Shown: positions 5,921 through 12,958 of the stretch, one piece after another
How the letters are laid out: each line of letters starts with the position of its first letter
Numbering within the stretch: the stretch's first letter is position 1
NCBI GenBank assembly: GCA_022712845.1
Contig: JAFLJV010000203.1
Location: forward strand, 1 to 13,885
DNA: 13,885 nucleotides
Direction: 5' to 3'
Source: Sulfurimonas sp.
GTDB lineage: Bacteria; Campylobacterota; Campylobacteria; Campylobacterales; Sulfurimonadaceae
Position numbers and translations under genes: made by a program
The notes under the pieces: model-generated
The model's input: only the letters and a program-made list of their open reading frames with translations
The model's database searches: none
Told to the model about the DNA's origin: nothing

Positions 5921-6923
5921 TTTCTAATTCTTCTAATTCACGATGCAACTCTTTTACAAGTTCTTTTTCTGATGGTAGATAGAGTTGATATTTACTAGCT
6001 AGTATTGTTTCATTATCTTTTGGTAGTGTGTATTTTACTACAGTATCATTTTTATCTGCACATAGTAACACACCAATAGTTGCATTTTCAAAATCTTGCT
6101 TTTCGTTTCTATCATAATAATTTACATACATTTGTAGTTGTCCAACATCTTGATGAGTAAGTTTATGTGTTTTTATCTCAAAAATTACAAAACATTGAAG
6201 AAGTCTATTATAAAAAACTAAATCTACAAAAAAATCATCACCATCTATGTGTATCCTTTTTTGCCTTGATACAAATGAAAAACCATTACCAAGTTCAAGT
6301 AAAAAATCTTGAAGATTCGATATGATAGCTTGTTCTAAATCTTTTTCATAATAGTTACTTTTTTGCTCTAATCCTAAAAACTCTAAAAATATTGGATCTT
6401 TTATAATCTCTTTTGCGTCAACTGGAAGTTTTTCATTATTTGCTACATCTAAAACTGATTTTTTATCATTACTAAGCAGTAATCTTTCAAAAAGTGAAGA
6501 GTTTATTTGCCTCTCTAGTTCTCTACTACTCCATATATTTTTACAACTCTCAGCTATATAAAACTCTCTTTTATCATTATCTTCTATTCTTATAAGGAGT
6601 TTATATTGCGTCCAATTCAATTGTGAATGCAGTGCGTTCACAATTGGAAATATTTTAAAAAATTGTAAAAAAAGATATAACTGTCTATAAGAATAACCAC
6701 TTCCATAAACAGGCTCTAAATCAAAAGAAAGCGTTTTAATAACCTGCTTACCATAATCAGCCCTATCTTTACCACCTTGAAGCTCTTCATAAATTCTTTT
6801 ACCAATATTCCAATACAAAAGAACTCTTTCAGTATTAACTGCTTTTATTGCTGTTTTTTGAGCGTTGCTTATTAAATTTTTTACATCATTTGATAATATA
6901 GCTATATCTTCGTGTAGATTCAT
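5904..6923 (-). CDS. DUF1016/YhcG-type PDDEXK nuclease domain protein
   Basis: The 339-residue protein has the DUF1016 architecture. An N-terminal helical region of about 170 residues (YWNIGKRIYEEL, RADYGKQVI, LNWTQYKLLIRI) is followed by a PDDEXK-type nuclease fold with D234 in FFVDLVFYN, E249 and K251 in FEIKTHK, and GQLQMYVNYYD near 261-271. The catalytic residues look intact, so DNA cleavage is plausible although unproven for most members. Relatives are frequent companions of type I restriction-modification systems and other defence loci. The ATG has AAAGG eight bases upstream, and the 80-base spacer from the preceding gene may hold a promoter. It is the first gene of a tight three-gene unit with Bro-N and RhuM. 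A 29-base palindrome lies in codons 93-102. Confidence 0.88.
   Translation of the reverse strand: MNLHEDIAILSNDVKNLISNAQKTAIKAVNTERVLLYWNIGKRIYEELQGGKDRADYGKQVIKTLSFDLEPVYGSGYSYRQLYLFLQFFKIFPIVNALHSQLNWTQYKLLIRIEDNDKREFYIAESCKNIWSSRELERQINSSLFERLLLSNDKKSVLDVANNEKLPVDAKEIIKDPIFLEFLGLEQKSNYYEKDLEQAIISNLQDFLLELGNGFSFVSRQKRIHIDGDDFFVDLVFYNRLLQCFVIFEIKTHKLTHQDVGQLQMYVNYYDRNEKQDFENATIGVLLCADKNDTVVKYTLPKDNETILASKYQLYLPSEKELVKELHRELEELENESAR
6618..6646. repeat. 29-base palindrome inside the DUF1016 gene
   Basis: The arms CAATTGTGAATGC (6618-6630) and GCGTTCACAATTG (6634-6646) pair at 12 of 13 positions around the loop AGT; the one exception is a T-G wobble. The outer ten pairs are perfect. It encodes PIVNALHSQL (residues 93-102), directly before the conserved NWTQY segment, and leaves the reading frame open. 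Confidence 0.88.
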
Positions 6924-7003
6924 TTTATATACCTTTGATAATTTTAAATATCATAATGTAAAAAGTTTGTTTTGATGAAAAATATGTCATTTTGTAATGT
7001 TTA
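6924..7003 (-). promoter_or_regulatory. Spacer upstream of the DUF1016 gene with hairpins and a possible promoter
   Basis: Overlapping the stop of the upstream gene is a dyad TGTAAT/ATTACA with a four-base loop (6993-7008), nested in AAATATGT/ACATATTT arms (6980-6987 and 7006-7013) followed by U residues on the minus strand, so it could act as a weak terminator. Nearer to the DUF1016 start are an AT-rich TGATA/TATCA dyad and a good AAAGG ribosome site. The three-gene unit may thus have its own promoter here, but no clear -35/-10 pair stands out. Confidence 0.3.
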
Positions 7004-7906
7004 TTACATATTTCTTGCTAAAAAATATATATTACCCATTCTTACAAATGCATCTATCTTTGCTTTTAACACATCATAAAATGACTTACTACCATTCAAT
7101 ATATACATCAAATCTTCCCCATTCATTAAAATAATTCTTGGATTATCATTTGAGAATTTATTAATTGCATTTTCATCAAATCCATTAATAGACAAGAATA
7201 AACCTCTTGTACTTTGCCCTTTTCCTCTCAATTTTCTCTCAAATATTGATAAATCATTTTGCTTTGTAGTTTCAGCAGTCCATTTTAATTCTACTAAATA
7301 GTCAAATGTCTCATACTTGAAGTAACCATCGATTTGTTCTCCCTCTAATACATATGATTTATGATATTCAAACTCATTTATTCTTACAAGTTCAGCAAAT
7401 AATGGTTCAAGATTAAGACCTCTTTGTTGAGGAGTAATAGAATTTGATGAAAATAAATTCAAGAAAGTTTTATTTAATTCTTCTAATTCATTATCAAATA
7501 ATACTTTATTATTTATATTTTGCTGGGTTTCTTGTCTTTTCTTATCTGTAGCTCTTTTTTCTAACTCTACTTCAATAGGGTCTGTTCCAACAATATCTTT
7601 AAATTCCTTCAATAATAACTTTGCTTTATTATCATCTAAATTATCCTTATCTATTGCACCATTTAATTTATAAAATCCTGATATTAAATTTTTGATTGTT
7701 TCTGTCTCATTTTTATTTTCTAAATACTCTAAAATATTTCTCATTACATCGTATTTTTTGTAAGTGTCTTTTGGGTATAAATCATATATTGATTTTTGTA
7801 CACCACAACTGCTTAAAAAACTATAGAAATTATTCCAATACCAAAAACAAGCACCTGATAAGGAAACCATTTTTTCTTTAACTGAGTAATTAATTTTTTT
7901 ATTCAT
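7004..7906 (-). CDS. Restriction-endonuclease-like protein (PDDEXK/Mrr-like)
   Basis: The C-terminal half of this 300-residue protein looks like a PDDEXK restriction endonuclease domain. RGLNLEPLF (162-170) is followed by QIDGYF with D193, VELKW with E207 and K209 giving the ExK motif, then RGLFLSINGF (234-243) and a helical end. This arrangement resembles Mrr-like and other standalone restriction enzymes. The N-terminal 80 residues (FYSFLSSCGV...YDLYP...KKYDVMRNILEYLE) form a helical module that I recall from other defence-type proteins but cannot name. A charged linker, probably coiled coil, lies at 110-150. No methyltransferase gene is adjacent, which suits a methyl-dependent (type IV) or companion nuclease. 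The gene looks more AT-rich than its neighbours, as expected for acquired DNA. The ribosome site (GTAGAG) is weak. Target and cofactor are unknown. Confidence 0.72.
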   Translation of the reverse strand: MNKKINYSVKEKMVSLSGACFWYWNNFYSFLSSCGVQKSIYDLYPKDTYKKYDVMRNILEYLENKNETETIKNLISGFYKLNGAIDKDNLDDNKAKLLLKEFKDIVGTDPIEVELEKRATDKKRQETQQNINNKVLFDNELEELNKTFLNLFSSNSITPQQRGLNLEPLFAELVRINEFEYHKSYVLEGEQIDGYFKYETFDYLVELKWTAETTKQNDLSIFERKLRGKGQSTRGLFLSINGFDENAINKFSNDNPRIILMNGEDLMYILNGSKSFYDVLKAKIDAFVRMGNIYFLARNM

Positions 7907-7958
7907 CTCTACAATCTTTCTATAAATTTATTTATCGAACAATTTTGTAATATTTATT

Positions 7959-8246
7959 TTACCCCAAAACTTCCAATTCATCACTATACTTCTTCTCACA
8001 ATAAGGCTCAAAAGATGATTTATAAATAGCATAATGTTCAGTCTCTTTATGTCCATCAAGTGCATCATTATCTCTCCAGCTCTCAACTGCCATAAATTTT
8101 CTTGGGTTGTTTTCATATACAAAAATATCATAAAATATACATCCATCTTCCACTTTTGATGGTGCTACCATTGCAGTTAAAAGCTCTTTCATTTTTGCTT
8201 CACAGCCCTCTTTTGCTATAAATGTTACTCTTTTTGTTATAGTCAT
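7959..8246 (-). CDS. Small ABM-fold monooxygenase-like protein (LsrG/YgiN superfamily)
   Basis: The 95-residue protein is a single antibiotic-biosynthesis-monooxygenase (ABM) domain. It has an opening beta strand (TITKRVTFIAKEG), helix KMKELLTAMV, the signature S.VEDGCIFYDIFVYENNP, strand KFMAVESWRDNDALDGH and the histidine pair in HKETEHY. The family includes quinol oxidases such as YgiN and LsrG, which processes phospho-AI-2. HKETEHY resembles the HKTTPHY of E. coli LsrG, but the pattern is shared across the fold, so a true LsrG role is only possible. AGAGGA lies seven bases before the ATG, and a TATAAT on the minus strand at 8286-8291 gives a likely promoter. The gene is divergent from glnD. 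It is cytosolic, with no signal peptide. Confidence 0.8.
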   Translation of the reverse strand: MTITKRVTFIAKEGCEAKMKELLTAMVAPSKVEDGCIFYDIFVYENNPRKFMAVESWRDNDALDGHKETEHYAIYKSSFEPYCEKKYSDELEVLG

Positions 8247-8274
8247 TCTAATATCCTCTATTTTGTTTAGTTTT

Positions 8275-8291
8275 TAATCTCGAAGATTATA
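8275..8291 (-). promoter_or_regulatory. -10 box of the ABM gene overlapping a 15-base dyad
   Basis: TATAAT on the minus strand (8286-8291) sits about 40 bases before the ABM ATG, a plausible sigma-70 -10. The dyad TAATCT-CGA-AGATTA (8275-8289) overlaps it and could be an operator for a repressor. No clear -35 is present, which is common in this phylum. Confidence 0.45.
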
Positions 8292-8311
8292 TCAAATTAA
8301 AATAATTACAA

Positions 8312-8341
8312 TATAATATAAAAAATATTAAGGAAGTCAAC
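8312..8341 (+). promoter_or_regulatory. glnD: glnD -10 box and the ribosome site that fixes its TTG start
   Basis: TATAAT at 8312-8317 is a likely -10 for glnD. AAGGA ending at 8334 lies seven bases before the TTG at 8342, the ideal distance. The next candidate, a GTG at 8351, would be about 16 bases away, so TTG is preferred. Confidence 0.55.
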
Positions 8342-10855
8342 TTGGATATAGTGCTACAAATTGAAGATATTTTAGAAAAAAAAGGTAGTGATTTTGAGCT
8401 ATCTAAGCTTTTTAAAACTTATATAAATGAGTATAAAACTTCACTTCCTGAGCTTTTTAAAAAGAACCAAGGTAAAGATTTTTTAGTTCGTCATACAAAA
8501 AAACTTGATTCTATTATCTCACTTATGTATAAAACTATTTTAAGACGTTTATTTGGAAATTATCTTCCTATGAAAAATTCAATTCCCATAGCTATTGTAG
8601 GACTTGGTAGTTATGGACGTGAGCAATTATGTGTTCATAGTGATATTGACCTGCTTTTAGTTTATGAAAAAGTGGATGGATTCAATTGTGAACTAATTAT
8701 TGAAAAACTATTTTACCTTGCTCTTGATGCTGGGCTTAAACTTGGTCATCGTGTTCATGAAGTGAGTGATTTATTTCTTGCTAGTAATGAAGATATCACT
8801 ATTAAAACTGCTTTAATGGAAGCTAGATTTATCATAGGTTCTAACTTTGCTTGGCATGCAACTACAAAAGAGTTAAATAAGATAAGACTATACAATCAAA
8901 AAGAGTATATTTTTAACAAAGTTGAAGAGGCACAAGCTAGGCGAAAAAAGTATCCAAACTCAATGCAACCAAATATAAAAGAGAGTGTCGGAGGACTTCG
9001 CGATTCTAACCTCATTTTTTGGATTGCTCATATTATTTATGGGATTACAAACTTAAAAGATTTAACTCAAAAGCTCTATTCAGAAGAAGAATATAAAGAA
9101 TACAGAATTGCTTTAGAGCTACTTTTTCGTGTTAGAAGTGCCCTTCATCTTATTACAAATAAACAAGAAGATCGTCTTCTACTTGAACATGTTCCTGAGG
9201 CTAGTGTATTACTTGGTTTTAACAACCAACAAAAGTTAATATCAAAAGTTCTTCAAGCACAATGGCGTATAAGTAATTTTGCTCTTATTTTTGTAAAGAA
9301 AATGGTGAGACCTTATCTATACGATGTATCATCTATCAAAAAATTTAAAAAATCTAGAATATCTAAAGGGATATATGAGCATGATGACAGAGTTTTTACT
9401 TCATACCATTTAAAAACTCAACCAATCAATACACTTTTGAAACTCTTAATAGCACTACCAGATAAATTTTACCATTTTGATGCTGGTTTTTTAAAACAAT
9501 TTACTTATACAAAAATACCATACCCACTAAAAGCAGAAACATACACCCTACTTAAAGAACTATTTTACAAAGAAAACATGTACTGCTTTTTAAAGCTATT
9601 TTATGATGCTGGTGTTCTTCATCATCTTTTTAGTAATTTTAGAAAAGTGCTTCACTTACCTCAGTTTGATGGTTACCACGATTATCCAGTAGATATTCAT
9701 TCAATTAAATGTATTGAAGCTATAGAAAATATCAAAGAACTTTTTATTCAAGAACTTTTCGATGAATTAACTCAAGAAGAAAAATTACTTATAAAAGTTG
9801 TAACACTACTTCATGACACAGGAAAAGGTCGAAAAAAAGACCATAGTGAAGTTGGAGCAAAACTAATCGTGCCATTTGCAAAAAAGTTAAACTTTAAAGA
9901 TGAAAATATAGAGAGATCTGTAACACTTATTAAGCAACATGTCACTATGAGTAATATTGCTTTTAACGAAAATATCCATAATGAGAAAACTCTTTATAAA
10001 TTTATGTCAAATATCAAAGATATGAAAAATTTAAAACTTTTATATATCCTCACTTATGCAGATATTAATGGTGTTGGCAATAACGTATATAACTCTTTTA
10101 ACTCAAAACTTTTATTTAATTTATATATAAGTGCCTTAGAAGTAGCAGAAAATGTTGGAAGAATAACAGATGCAACAAAAAGAATAAATGTAGAAAAACG
10201 TGTACAAAAGCTACCAGAATTTCTTTCCCTACCAAGCTTGTTACAAAAAAAACTTCTTCGAGTGGAATCAAATCTTTTCTTTTTTAAACATACTCCTATT
10301 GATATTATTAAAATTGCTAAAAAAGCAAAAGAAACACACAAATATTCCTACTCTATAGATACAAAAGATTCTTTAAGTATAGAAATATATAGAAAAATTC
10401 CTTTAAATATTGGTTATCTTCTAGCAACACTTAGTTATTTAGATGTTGCTTCTATGGAAATATTTACACTATTTGATGATGTTAAATATTTTAAAATAGA
10501 ATTTATGAAAAATATTGATATTGAAGATATAGATAAGCTTCATAATATTGTTGAAAATGCTTTTGATATGGAGCAAAAAGTTGAAGTGAGAAAAGTAGCT
10601 TTAGCAAATAATGAGATAATTATTGACTGTAAACACTCCCTAGTCCATGCTGAGATAAAAGTTAAAACAAAAAATCAACGTGGTCTTTTGGCATATATTA
10701 TGGATTGCTTTGAAACACTTGAGATAAATGTAGTAACAGCTAAAATATATAGCACAAAACATAAGGTCAGAGATAGTTTCTTAATAGAAAAACAAAATGA
10801 TATATGTAATAATGTTGAGAAAATTTATAAATTATTAACAAAAAATAGTAATTGA
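8342..10855 (+). CDS. glnD: PII uridylyltransferase / uridylyl-removing enzyme GlnD
   Basis: This 837-residue protein has the GlnD domain order. A nucleotidyltransferase domain carries GSYGR at 89-93 and SDID at 100-103, which supply the metal-binding aspartates. Then come the GlnD linker (ESVGGLRDSNLIFW near 214-227), an HD phosphohydrolase domain with H491-D492 in LLHDTGKG, and two C-terminal ACT-type glutamine-sensing regions. The last is clear (QRGLLAYIMDCFETLEINVVTAK) and the first is divergent. GlnD uridylylates PII proteins when glutamine is low and removes UMP when it is high, controlling nitrogen assimilation. The length is slightly under the E. coli 890. It starts at TTG with a well-placed AAGGA. 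Its stop overlaps the glmS ribosome site, so the two are probably one operon. No PII gene is in the window. Confidence 0.93.
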   Translation: MDIVLQIEDILEKKGSDFELSKLFKTYINEYKTSLPELFKKNQGKDFLVRHTKKLDSIISLMYKTILRRLFGNYLPMKNSIPIAIVGLGSYGREQLCVHSDIDLLLVYEKVDGFNCELIIEKLFYLALDAGLKLGHRVHEVSDLFLASNEDITIKTALMEARFIIGSNFAWHATTKELNKIRLYNQKEYIFNKVEEAQARRKKYPNSMQPNIKESVGGLRDSNLIFWIAHIIYGITNLKDLTQKLYSEEEYKEYRIALELLFRVRSALHLITNKQEDRLLLEHVPEASVLLGFNNQQKLISKVLQAQWRISNFALIFVKKMVRPYLYDVSSIKKFKKSRISKGIYEHDDRVFTSYHLKTQPINTLLKLLIALPDKFYHFDAGFLKQFTYTKIPYPLKAETYTLLKELFYKENMYCFLKLFYDAGVLHHLFSNFRKVLHLPQFDGYHDYPVDIHSIKCIEAIENIKELFIQELFDELTQEEKLLIKVVTLLHDTGKGRKKDHSEVGAKLIVPFAKKLNFKDENIERSVTLIKQHVTMSNIAFNENIHNEKTLYKFMSNIKDMKNLKLLYILTYADINGVGNNVYNSFNSKLLFNLYISALEVAENVGRITDATKRINVEKRVQKLPEFLSLPSLLQKKLLRVESNLFFFKHTPIDIIKIAKKAKETHKYSYSIDTKDSLSIEIYRKIPLNIGYLLATLSYLDVASMEIFTLFDDVKYFKIEFMKNIDIEDIDKLHNIVENAFDMEQKVEVRKVALANNEIIIDCKHSLVHAEIKVKTKNQRGLLAYIMDCFETLEINVVTAKIYSTKHKVRDSFLIEKQNDICNNVEKIYKLLTKNSN

Positions 10856-10865
10856 GGTAGTAAAT

Positions 10866-12680
10866 ATGTGTGGAATTGTTGGATATTTGGGTAAAAAAGA
10901 TACTAAAGAGATACTACTAAATGGTCTTAAAGAATTAGAGTATCGTGGTTATGATTCTGCTGGTATAGCAGTTTTAGAAAATGGAAATTTTTCAAATTTT
11001 AAAGCTGTTGGAAAACTTGTAAATCTTGAAGAAAAAATTAAAAACTACTCAACAAATGGTTTCTCAGCTGGTATTGGTCATACTAGATGGGCAACTCATG
11101 GAAAACCAACAGAGTTAAATGCACATCCACATGTTGGTCAAAGCTCATATGTTGTTCATAATGGAATTATTGAAAATTATGCAAAACTAAAAAAAGAATT
11201 AATAGATAATGGCATAAAATTTCTAAGTCAAACAGATACAGAAGTTATAGTTCATCAATTTGAAAAAAATCTAAACTCTATGTCAAATGCTTTTGAAGCT
11301 TTTAGTAAAACTATCTCTGAACTAGACGGTGCATACGCTATCCTTTTGGTTACAAAATCTCAACCAGATACAATCTTTTTTGCAAAACATGGCTCACCAA
11401 TGCTAGTGGGAATAAATAGTGAAAGTGAGCAATATTTTGCATCTTCAGATACCCCACTTATTGGGCATTGTAATGAAGTAAACTACTTTGAAGATGGGGA
11501 TTATGGGTATGTATCATCAAATGATATAGCTATTTTTGATAAAAAAGGGAATAAAAAAGAACCTATTTTTTCTAAACTCTCTCAAAATAAATTATCTGCT
11601 CAAAAAGATGGATTTAGATTTTTTATGGAAAAAGAGATTTATGAACAAAGTGATGTGATTTCAGATACTCTTATGGGAAGATTAAATGATGATAAAATTG
11701 TATTTGATGAGCTTGATAAAAATCTTTTTGATGGTATAAGCGAGATTAAACTTTGTGCTTGTGGAACATCATATCATGCGGCAATGAGTGCCTCTTATCT
11801 ATTTGAGAGATACTCTAAAATAAAAACTTCTTTAGAGATTGCAAGTGAGTTTAGATACAGAAAACCCATCATGACAAAAGACACTCTTTTTGTAGTGATC
11901 TCTCAAAGTGGTGAAACAGCAGATACACTAGAAACTCTAAAGATGGCAAAAAATGCTGGGCTTAAAACATTAGTAATCTGTAACGTAGACAACTCATCTA
12001 TGGTTCGTTTAGCTGATGCTTGTATACTAACTAGAGCTGGAATCGAAAAAGGTGTAGCTTCCACAAAAGCATTTGCAACACAAGTTACAGTTTTTTGGAT
12101 GTTGAGTTTATATATAGCAAAACAAAATAACTCTCTTAAAACAGATGAAATTGCAAAACAAATATCACTTCTTCGTGAAATTCCAACTCATGTAAAAGTT
12201 ACAGATGAGATGCATGAAAGAATAAAAAGGTTATCAAAAAGATATCTTCACGGTCACGGTTTTTTCTTCATAGGTCGTGATATATTCTACCCATTAGCTT
12301 TAGAGGGTGCCTTAAAATTAAAAGAGATTTCATATCTTCATGCAGAGGGATACCCAAGTGGTGAGATGAAACATGGACCAATTGCTTTAGCAGACCCAGA
12401 ATTATTTACTATAGCTTTATTACCTCAAAATTTGTTATATGAAAAGTCAAAAAGTAATGTAGAAGAGCTTAGTGCAAGAGACTCTACTATCTGTGCTATT
12501 AGCTCAGTTGAGTTTGACAAAGCTGATGATTTTATTCAAATATCTGAATGTCAAAACTATATGTTAGAATTTTTTGAGATGATGATAGTTGTACAACTTC
12601 TCTCACTTGAAATCTCTGTTAGACTTGGTAATGACGTAGATATGCCAAGGAATTTGGCAAAAAGTGTAACTGTAGAATAG
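10866..12680 (+). CDS. glmS: Glutamine-fructose-6-phosphate aminotransferase (isomerising)
   Basis: This 604-residue protein is full length (E. coli has 609) and makes glucosamine-6-phosphate from fructose-6-phosphate and glutamine, the first step to UDP-GlcNAc for peptidoglycan and lipopolysaccharide. The N-terminal Ntn glutaminase domain starts with the nucleophile Cys2 (MCGIVGYLG) and has GHTRWATHGKP at 71-81 and HNGIIENY near 98-105. MEKEIYEQ is at 253-260. Two SIS sugar-isomerase domains follow, with CACGTSYHA near 296-304, SQSGET at 345-350, EGYPSGEMKHGP near 491, and the invariant C-terminal AKSVTVE. GAGG overlapping the glnD stop gives the ribosome site. No glmS ribozyme is possible in the ten-base spacer. 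It is followed by a long inverted repeat that probably ends transcription. Confidence 0.97.
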   Translation: MCGIVGYLGKKDTKEILLNGLKELEYRGYDSAGIAVLENGNFSNFKAVGKLVNLEEKIKNYSTNGFSAGIGHTRWATHGKPTELNAHPHVGQSSYVVHNGIIENYAKLKKELIDNGIKFLSQTDTEVIVHQFEKNLNSMSNAFEAFSKTISELDGAYAILLVTKSQPDTIFFAKHGSPMLVGINSESEQYFASSDTPLIGHCNEVNYFEDGDYGYVSSNDIAIFDKKGNKKEPIFSKLSQNKLSAQKDGFRFFMEKEIYEQSDVISDTLMGRLNDDKIVFDELDKNLFDGISEIKLCACGTSYHAAMSASYLFERYSKIKTSLEIASEFRYRKPIMTKDTLFVVISQSGETADTLETLKMAKNAGLKTLVICNVDNSSMVRLADACILTRAGIEKGVASTKAFATQVTVFWMLSLYIAKQNNSLKTDEIAKQISLLREIPTHVKVTDEMHERIKRLSKRYLHGHGFFFIGRDIFYPLALEGALKLKEISYLHAEGYPSGEMKHGPIALADPELFTIALLPQNLLYEKSKSNVEELSARDSTICAISSVEFDKADDFIQISECQNYMLEFFEMMIVVQLLSLEISVRLGNDVDMPRNLAKSVTVE

Positions 12681-12693
12681 TTTAAAATAAAAA

Positions 12694-12950
12694 TAGCGAC
12701 GTAACTTCTGCGTCGTTACGCTTGTCACGTACTAAAGTACGCTTCCTCGCTAGACTTCTTAAATTTACATCACTCTTTTAACTTTATACAAAAATAAAAT
12801 ACTTAAAATTTTAAAATAATTTTTACTAACACTAAATTTTATTAAAATTAAAAGAGTAGTGTAGTTACAAGGCGTGTTTGAGGAAGTGTATTTATGCCCT
12901 CGGGTGCTTTAGTACATGACGAAAACAACAACGCAGTAAATGCGCTGCTA
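12694..12950. repeat. Long imperfect inverted repeat between convergent glmS and mrp
   Basis: The left unit (about 12694-12786) and the reverse complement of the right unit (about 12843-12950) share, in order, TAGC, CTGCGT, the stretch CGTACTAAAG or TGTACTAAAG followed by AC, TTCCTC and ACTCTTTTAA, with gaps between them. The right unit is about 20 bases longer. The 56-base centre is almost pure A and T. The left unit also contains smaller hairpins, CGTAAC/GTTACG and GTAC-TAAA-GTAC. The placement between two gene ends suggests a bidirectional terminator or a REP-like dispersed repeat pair. I recall similar CTGCGTTG...TGTACT sequences at gene ends in other proteobacterial genomes, but cannot check copy number. 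No gene was found in this 278-base gap. Confidence 0.7.
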
Positions 12951-12958
12951 TTTTAACT

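Noticed and set aside
4098..7906. Complete type I restriction-modification system
   Set aside because: No hsdR, hsdM or hsdS sequence is present; only gene families often found with such systems.
7928..8146. 72-codon frame overlapping the ABM gene on the same strand
   Set aside because: It is in another frame of a well-supported ABM domain and has no family features.
8351..8353. GTG as the start of glnD
   Set aside because: It lies about 16 bases from the AAGGA site, while the TTG at 8342 lies seven bases away.
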